A stretch of 64,000 nucleotides of DNA from CAYNWK01 sp964400875 (lineage in GTDB: Bacteria; Chloroflexota; Anaerolineae; Anaerolineales; UBA4823): positions 9,463 to 73,462 of the forward strand of contig CAYNWK010000006.1 of assembly GCA_964400875.1 (NCBI GenBank). The letters are read 5' to 3'. The first letter of the stretch is position 1; each line of letters begins with the position of its first letter. Below, piece by piece: positions 58,546 through 64,000 of this stretch. Both the position numbers and the translations under genes were made by a program. The notes below the pieces were generated by a model. The model was not told the origin of the DNA, did no database searches, and saw only the letters and a list, made by a program, of their open reading frames with translations.

Positions 58546-59250
58546 TTAACCTTCAAAACGATAACCAGCTCCCCGTACGGTCACGATTCGCTCCGGATTA
58601 GCCGGTTCCTCCTCGATCTTCTCGCGCAACCAGCGTATGTGCACGTCCACGGTTCGGCTGCCCCCACTGAAATCCCACCCCCAGACCCGCTCCAGGATCA
58701 GCTCCCGGGTTAAAACTTGGCCTTTATGCTTGGCGAAGAATACCAGCAGATCGTATTCTTTCGGTTTAAAGGAGATGACATGATCATCGATGCTCACTTC
58801 GCGCCTGGAGAGATCGATGATCATGTTGCCGTAATGCAAATCTTCCCCGCTTTGGACCGTCTCTGTCTCGATCTCTTCCCGGATCATGCGGACGCGCCGT
58901 AAAAGCGCTTTGACGCGCGCCAAAAATTCACGCATGCTGAATGGTTTGGTTAAGTAATCATCCGCGCCCATTTCCAAACCGATAACGCGATCGATTTCGT
59001 CATCGCGAGCGGTCAGCATCAATATCGGCACGTTCATTTCCTGGCGCAGGATACGGCAAACATCGAAACCGTCGAGGCCGGGCAGCATAATATCCAGGAC
59101 GATTAAATCGGGCAGCAGCCGGCGAGCGAGCTCAATGGCTTCCCGGCCGTCGCCGATGGTCTCGACCAGATACCCCTGGCGAGTAAGGTTATAGGCAAGC
59201 GTTTCCTGGAGAGAGGGTTCGTCCTCAACGACCAGGATGGATTCAGTCAT
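58546..59250 (-). CDS. phoB: OmpR-family response regulator (PhoB/PhoP-like)
   Basis: A protein of 234 residues. The receiver has the acidic VVEDEPSL, the phospho-Asp in LIVLDIMLPGLDG, Thr in MLTARDDEID and Lys in YLTKPFSM. The C-terminal winged helix (FKPKEYDLLVFFAKHKGQVLT, SRTVDVHIRWLREKIE, VRGAGYRFEG) binds DNA. It lies six genes from phoR, at the opposite edge of the second pst locus, and is the natural reader of the PHO boxes. Confidence 0.93.
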   Translation of the reverse strand: MTESILVVEDEPSLQETLAYNLTRQGYLVETIGDGREAIELARRLLPDLIVLDIMLPGLDGFDVCRILRQEMNVPILMLTARDDEIDRVIGLEMGADDYLTKPFSMREFLARVKALLRRVRMIREEIETETVQSGEDLHYGNMIIDLSRREVSIDDHVISFKPKEYDLLVFFAKHKGQVLTRELILERVWGWDFSGGSRTVDVHIRWLREKIEEEPANPERIVTVRGAGYRFEG

Positions 59251-59397
59251 ATCGGTAATTTGCTTCCTTCCGCTGAACGGGATTAATTGGCGATGTCGAT
59301 TACCGAAACGGATTTTACCATCCCGGATAACTCAATTTGAATTTGGTTGTCACAAAGATCGGGCGCTTGGGAGAGAAATGAGTGCGTCTATGCGAGG

Positions 59398-59643
59398 TTA
59401 TGTACTGAGTTTGCGAGTTAATTCAGGAGTTGAGGGTTCAACCAGGATAGAACCATCGGGAAAAACGATGGTTGGGATGATGCGCATACCGTTGTTTACT
59501 TCCAGGACATACTGCCGTCCGGCATTATCCTTGGTAATATCCACAAAGCGATAAAGAATCTCCCGCTCATCGAAAAACCGCTTTGCTCGCCGGCAGTCTC
59601 CACACCAATCGGCGCCATACATGACGATAGTATCTTCAGACAT
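59398..59643 (-). CDS. Small glutaredoxin/NrdH-like redoxin
   Basis: A protein of 81 residues with the thioredoxin-fold active site ADWCGDCRRAKRFF and the cis-Pro in IIPTIVFPDG. The CGDC motif and small size match mycoredoxin- and NrdH-like proteins, which reduce mixed disulfides. It stands alone, in front of ctaA on the opposite strand. Confidence 0.9.
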   Translation of the reverse strand: MSEDTIVMYGADWCGDCRRAKRFFDEREILYRFVDITKDNAGRQYVLEVNNGMRIIPTIVFPDGSILVEPSTPELTRKLST

Positions 59644-59860
59644 TTTTACCTTCCCTTTGCAGACTATTCTAGTTGGCCAAGGTAATGCTTTAAAAGCGAA
59701 GCCACCAAACCACGATCATGAAACCAACATTGCTTTTACACGGCGATGGGTTCAGTTTATAATACAAATCCCGTTTGGACAATATATGAACGTCATCCGA
59801 AGTGCTGTAAATCGTCCTGTTTGAACGCGCTGGGAAAAAGAAAACCTCGACTCAAAGAGC

Positions 59861-60868
59861 ATGGTATTTCTAATGATACGAAAAGTTAATTCCTACCAGC
59901 TGTCTTTTCCTGCTTTTGCGAAATATGCCTGGTTCGTGCTGATCTATAACCTGGGCGTGATCCTGTGGGGCGCGTACGTGCGCGCCAGTGGTTCTGGCGC
60001 AGGGTGCGGCAGCCACTGGCCTTCCTGCAATGGGGAGATCATCCCTCGTTCACCCGCAGTGGAGACTATCGTCGAATTCAGCCACCGACTTTCCAGCGGG
60101 GTTGCGCTCTTGCTCATCATCGGGATGTTTTTATGGGCTTATCGTTCTTACCCGAAAAAACATATCGCACGTCTCGGTGCAACCTTTTCGTTCGCGTTCA
60201 TCATCACGGAAGCCTTGGTTGGAGCGGGACTGGTTCTATTCCAATGGGTGGCCGATGACGCTTCGGTTGGGAGGGCGGTTTCGGTTGCAATCCATCTAGC
60301 GAACACTTTCCTCTTGCTGGCGGCTTTGACGCTGACAGCCTGGTGGGCTTCTGGAGGCCAGCAGCCTATTCTGCGGGGAAGAAGCGCCGCTTCGTGGGCG
60401 CTGGGTCTCGGATTTTCCGGTGTGCTCCTGTTAGGCGTCACCGGCGCTGTCACCGCCCTGGGTGATACTTTGTTTCCAGCGGGTACTCTGACGGAGGGCA
60501 TCCAGCAAGATTTCGCCCCTACCGCGCATTTCTTGATCCGGCTGCGCTTCTGGCATCCGGTAATTGCGCTCGTTGTGGGGTTCTACGTGCTTTTCGTCGC
60601 CGGCTATTTGTGGCTTATGGAAGAAGATCGCTGGATTAAGCTGTTCGCTGCCATCCAGGTTATTCTATTTATTTTCCAGCTGGGGGCTGGGTTGGTAAAT
60701 CTAGTCCTCCTGGCGCCTATCTGGATGCAGCTAGTCCACCTGCTTTTGGCCGATCTGGTGTGGATCAATTTAGTTCTACTCTCGGCGGTGACGTTAAGCC
60801 GGTTTGAGAGCAAAATAGCGGCGGAAGAACAGATCGCTGGCGCAGACTACGGAAAGGCCGGCATTTAG
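59861..60868 (+). CDS. ctaA: Heme A synthase (CtaA/Cox15)
   Basis: A protein of 335 residues with eight membrane helices. The motif VRASGSGAGCGSHWPSC, the heme His in VEFSHRLSSG, in AIHLANTFLL and later HFLIRLRFWHP are those of the CtaA family. It converts heme O to heme A for cytochrome oxidase. The 217-bp region upstream has no clear terminator or promoter except a TATAAT near 59758. Confidence 0.94.
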   Translation: MVFLMIRKVNSYQLSFPAFAKYAWFVLIYNLGVILWGAYVRASGSGAGCGSHWPSCNGEIIPRSPAVETIVEFSHRLSSGVALLLIIGMFLWAYRSYPKKHIARLGATFSFAFIITEALVGAGLVLFQWVADDASVGRAVSVAIHLANTFLLLAALTLTAWWASGGQQPILRGRSAASWALGLGFSGVLLLGVTGAVTALGDTLFPAGTLTEGIQQDFAPTAHFLIRLRFWHPVIALVVGFYVLFVAGYLWLMEEDRWIKLFAAIQVILFIFQLGAGLVNLVLLAPIWMQLVHLLLADLVWINLVLLSAVTLSRFESKIAAEEQIAGADYGKAGI

Positions 60869-60909
60869 ACGCTCCAATAAGCGCGAGCGCCGCACCGAGC
60901 TGAAGGATC

Positions 60910-62943
60910 ATGATGGAAACCGAAAAAACCAAACAACGCTATGAAGAATTGAAACGCGAGATCCAGTTTCACAATTACCGCTATGGTGTACTAGATGACC
61001 CGGTGATCAGTGATTACGAATTCGACCAATTATTGGTCGAGCTACGGGCGATCGAGGCGGAGCATCCTGAGTGGGTCACACCAGATTCCCCCACTCAAAG
61101 GGTGGGCGGGGAGCCAGCCGAGCGGTTTGTGAAGGTCAGACATCCGGCCTCTATCTTGAGCCTGTCCAATGCCTTTGATGAAGACGATATGCGGTCCTGG
61201 TTCAATCGCATCGGGCGTCTGGATGAACGGGTAGAAACCGCAGACTACGTCGTCGAACCGAAGCTGGACGGCTTGACCGTGGTGCTGCACTACCGGAACG
61301 GCGTTTTTGTCCAGGGCGCCACACGTGGTAATGGGGAGGTTGGGGAAGATATCACAACGAATTTGAAAACGATTAAGGTATTACCGCTAAGGATCCCGAT
61401 ATCCCGAAGCAGTACACCGGCGCCCGAGTACCTGGTGGTACGCGGAGAGGTGTTCATGTTCATACAGGATTTTCGCGAGTTGAACAGACGTCTCGAAGAA
61501 GACGGCGCAAAGACCTATTTGAACCCGCGCAACACCGCCGCAGGATCTTTAAGACAGTTAGATCCATCTCTGACAGCTTCGAGACCGCTGACTTTACTAA
61601 CTTATGATATTGTCGCCTTGGATGGCGGGGCGCAGCCGGAAACTCAGCAGGAAATGCTTGAGAAATTACAGTCTCTCGGATTCCCGGTCGTAGAGGCCAA
61701 ATACTGTCCAACGCTGGAGGCGGCGATCTCCGCCGCACAGGACTTGAGGGATCGGCGAGACGAGCTGGCATACGAGGCGGATGGCTCGGTGATCAAGATA
61801 AACAGCCTGGCGCTATCGGAGGCCTTGGGTGTGGTAGGCAAGGACCCGCGGGGGGCAATCGCATTCAAGTTCCCAGCGCAGGTAGTGACGACCGGATTGT
61901 TGGAAATCGGAGTTAACGTCGGGCGGACCGGTGTTCTTACTCCTTACGCAGTATTAGAGCCTGTCAATATCGGTGGAGTGATCGTCCGGCAGGCAACCTT
62001 GCATAATTTTGATTACATCGAGGAGAAAGATATCCGCGTTGGCGATCGCGTGCTGGTGAAGAGGGCTGGCGATGTGATTCCCTATGTGATCGGGCCGGTA
62101 GAATCTGCCAGGACGGGAGACGAGAGAGTCTATACGCCACCTGAGGTTTGCCCGGCTTGCGGCGAACCAGTCGAACACTTTGAGGGAGAAGTCGCTTGGT
62201 ACTGCGTGAACGCGGCCTGCCCTGAACAATTAATCCGGAACCTGGAGCATTATGTCTCACGCGGAGCCATGGATATTGTTGGGCTGGGGATCAAGATCGT
62301 GGAGCAGCTGGTCGAGGTGGGTTTGCTCCAAGATGTAGCTGACCTGTATTATTTGAAATCAGAAGACCTGCAGGATCTGGAAGGGTTTGCGGATAAAAAA
62401 GTAAGCAATATTCTCCAGGCGATCGAGGCATCTAAGGATCGTCCCCTGGCGCGCTTGATAACAGCATTGGGTATTCGCGGAGTTGGGGAGGTTGTTGCTG
62501 GAGATCTGGCCACAAGATATTTCGATCTGGACACACTTGGTGACGCTACACTCGAAGAATTACAAACTATCGAAGGGATTGGTCCGAATATCGCCCAGGC
62601 CATCGTTGATTGGTTTGAGAGACCTGCAAACCAGAAAGTGCTGCAGAAGTTGAAAACCGCGGGGGTTTGGCCGAGCCGGGCAAGCCGCCAGGAGGCTGTC
62701 GAAATTCCACAGACTCTGGAGGGGTTGACATTTGTCGTTACCGGCACTCTGGATGGATTTTCTAGAGAAGAAATTAAGGATTACATCAACTCCCACGGGG
62801 GTAAAGTAACCGGCTCAGTCAGTTCGAATACCGATTATCTGGTGGCAGGTGAAAATCCGGGCTCAAAATTGGAGAAAGCCCAAGATTTGGGGATCAATGT
62901 CATCGATGAAGCTGTACTGCGAAGCATAGTGGGAGCGGAGTAG
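60910..62943 (+). CDS. ligA: NAD-dependent DNA ligase
   Basis: A protein of 677 residues. The adenylation Lys is in VVEPKLDGLTVV; GATRGNGEVGEDIT, DGSVIKIN and FKFPAQ are nucleotidyltransferase motifs. The OB-fold, four-Cys zinc finger (CPACGEPVEHFEGEVAWYC then CPEQL), helix-hairpin-helix array and BRCT domain follow. It seals nicks in replication and repair. SD AAGGA lies before the ATG. Confidence 0.97.
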   Translation: MMETEKTKQRYEELKREIQFHNYRYGVLDDPVISDYEFDQLLVELRAIEAEHPEWVTPDSPTQRVGGEPAERFVKVRHPASILSLSNAFDEDDMRSWFNRIGRLDERVETADYVVEPKLDGLTVVLHYRNGVFVQGATRGNGEVGEDITTNLKTIKVLPLRIPISRSSTPAPEYLVVRGEVFMFIQDFRELNRRLEEDGAKTYLNPRNTAAGSLRQLDPSLTASRPLTLLTYDIVALDGGAQPETQQEMLEKLQSLGFPVVEAKYCPTLEAAISAAQDLRDRRDELAYEADGSVIKINSLALSEALGVVGKDPRGAIAFKFPAQVVTTGLLEIGVNVGRTGVLTPYAVLEPVNIGGVIVRQATLHNFDYIEEKDIRVGDRVLVKRAGDVIPYVIGPVESARTGDERVYTPPEVCPACGEPVEHFEGEVAWYCVNAACPEQLIRNLEHYVSRGAMDIVGLGIKIVEQLVEVGLLQDVADLYYLKSEDLQDLEGFADKKVSNILQAIEASKDRPLARLITALGIRGVGEVVAGDLATRYFDLDTLGDATLEELQTIEGIGPNIAQAIVDWFERPANQKVLQKLKTAGVWPSRASRQEAVEIPQTLEGLTFVVTGTLDGFSREEIKDYINSHGGKVTGSVSSNTDYLVAGENPGSKLEKAQDLGINVIDEAVLRSIVGAE

Positions 62944-62968
62944 TTCCCATCCACCACAAGGGAACCGG

Positions 62969-62997
62969 TTGACAGGTTTTCATGGCTGGGCTAAACT
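62969..62997 (+). promoter_or_regulatory. Promoter of the alpha-oxoamine synthase gene
   Basis: TTGACA (62969-62974), 17-bp spacer and TAAACT (62992-62997), about 35 bp before the start codon. Confidence 0.7.
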
Positions 62998-63031
62998 AAC
63001 TCTCGTTCAATATGGCACAAAGGAGCACATA

Positions 63032-64000
63032 ATGGATATTCAGAGGGTAGATGATGCTATCGACAAGCGCATCAACGCAATGAGGGAGCGCGTCCAGGGC
63101 ATTAAAGAAGCCGATCAGTACTTCTATAATATCCCGATATCGGAGCTCCGTGGTGGTGCGCGAGTAATTGTCGATGGGCGAGAAATGGGTATGTACGCTT
63201 CCTACAGCTACCTGGGCCTGGTCGGACATCCACGAATTAATGAGGCTGCAAAAGAGGCGATAGATCGGTTTGGAACCGGGACGCACGGCGTGCGCTCTTT
63301 GGCTGGCACCCTCACCGTTCACAAAGAGTTGGAAGATACCATCGCAGATTTCAAACGGGCGGAAGCAGCGATCACCTACTCCTCCGGCTATGTCACCAAT
63401 CTGACGGTGATCTCTACAATGGTAGGTCGCAACGATTACGTGATATCGGATAAATTGAACCATGCCAGCATCGTAGACGGTTGCTTGATGTCCGGAGCGA
63501 AGTTTTTACGATTCTTGCACAACGATATGGAAGCTTTGGAAGAGCGCTTGCAACAAGTCCCACAAGAGTCAGCTAGACTGGTTGTCGCAGATGCAGTTTT
63601 CAGCATGGATGGGGATCTGATTGATTTTCCAAAATTAGTAGAGCTGTGCAGAAAGTACGGCGCCTGGTTGATGATCGACGAGGCCCACTCCGTTGGCGTC
63701 ATCGGGGAGACCGGACGGGGTATCGAGGAACAATTTGATATGCCAGGCAGCGTGGATATCAAGATGGGTACCTTAAGTAAGACCATCCCTTCGATTGGGG
63801 GATATGTCGCCGGAAAGAAGGACCTGATCGATTATCTGCGTCATTCCAGCCGGGCGTATATTTTTTCAGCGGCCTTACCACCAGCCCAGGCAGCTGCTGC
63901 GAATGAAGCCTTCAAGGTGATCCTAGACGAACCCTGGCGGGTCGAGAAACTTAAAGCCAATACCGACCAGTTCATCAATGGTTTGAAAGAGCGGGGTTTC
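63032..64000 (+). CDS. Alpha-oxoamine synthase family (KBL/BioF/SPT-like), partial
   Basis: At least 323 residues, running off the right edge. AAAGGAG precedes the ATG at 63032. PLP motifs ASYSYLGLVGHPRI, GTGTHGVRSLAGT, SDKLNHASIVDG, IDEAHSVGVIGETGRG and the Lys in GTLSKTIPSIGGYVAG are all in place. It condenses an amino acid with an acyl-CoA; glycine with acetyl-CoA, alanine with pimeloyl thioester or serine with palmitoyl-CoA cannot be separated on this fragment. Confidence 0.9.
   Translation, partial: MDIQRVDDAIDKRINAMRERVQGIKEADQYFYNIPISELRGGARVIVDGREMGMYASYSYLGLVGHPRINEAAKEAIDRFGTGTHGVRSLAGTLTVHKELEDTIADFKRAEAAITYSSGYVTNLTVISTMVGRNDYVISDKLNHASIVDGCLMSGAKFLRFLHNDMEALEERLQQVPQESARLVVADAVFSMDGDLIDFPKLVELCRKYGAWLMIDEAHSVGVIGETGRGIEEQFDMPGSVDIKMGTLSKTIPSIGGYVAGKKDLIDYLRHSSRAYIFSAALPPAQAAAANEAFKVILDEPWRVEKLKANTDQFINGLKERGF

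Overview
The window looks like chromosomal core sequence of a Chloroflexota-like (probably Anaerolineae-type) bacterium. This placement is inferred from the combination of SufR-SufCBD-S-U iron-sulfur genes, thiolase/DUF35 pairs, a PAS protein carrying a Cys cluster I associate with this phylum, duplicated Pst systems and leaderless-looking promoters. No rRNA, tRNA, phage, IS or CRISPR was found. Heme A synthase argues for at least facultative aerobic respiration. Coding density is high and most genes lie in long co-directional blocks.

Layout. 1-12.6 kb (minus): a partial VOC dioxygenase-like protein, a large surface lipoprotein with a glycosidase-like barrel, a PH-like membrane protein, two DUF35 OB-fold proteins with two thiolase-fold enzymes, a CitE/CLYBL-type lyase, TatC, TatA/B, NusB, Asp23, FabG, FabD and ribosomal protein L32. 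12.7-17.4 kb (minus): a GT39-like membrane protein, prfB with a programmed +1 frameshift, and ftsY. 17.5-25.7 kb (plus): moaC, a moaD-moaE fusion, a threonine-synthase-like enzyme, fabF, rnc and smc. 25.7-29.6 kb (minus): a membrane-anchored parvulin, rpsR-ssb-rpsF, and a DUF59 protein with a SufR-like regulator. 30-36.4 kb (plus): sufC-sufB-sufD-small SH3-like protein-sufS-sufU-Rieske. 36.4-42.7 kb: a methyltransferase, a SpoU-type RNA methyltransferase, a radical-SAM-fold protein that has lost its cluster cysteines, a TPR-PAS-Cys-cluster membrane protein, a DUF2207-like protein ending in Cys-Ala repeats, and a zinc-ribbon membrane protein. 42.9-47.9 kb (minus): pstS-C-A-B-phoU behind a tandem 11-bp PHO-box array. 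47.9-52.3 kb: chromate transporter and a complete ECF vitamin-type transporter. 52.4-59.3 kb: a second Pst locus with two unusual PstB paralogues, flanked by phoR and phoB. 59.4-64 kb: redoxin, ctaA, ligA and a partial alpha-oxoamine synthase.

How the genes work together. The suf block couples a DNA-binding FeS sensor (SufR) to the complete assembly pathway; a nearly identical 20-bp motif abuts the promoters on both sides. The first Pst operon has a textbook Pho promoter. The second appears to use a heterodimeric ATPase: the Q-loop change in one PstB and the signature change in the other would fall in the same composite ATP site. The thiolase/DUF35/CitE block looks like one acyl-CoA carbon-carbon bond-forming or -cleaving module, but neither thiolase keeps the nucleophilic Cys.

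The items I consider most worth following up are the asymmetric PstB pair, the Cys-less radical SAM/PqqD protein, the Cys-less thiolase pair with DUF35 partners, the uncharacterised small protein inside the suf operon, and a family of three intergenic palindromic elements.
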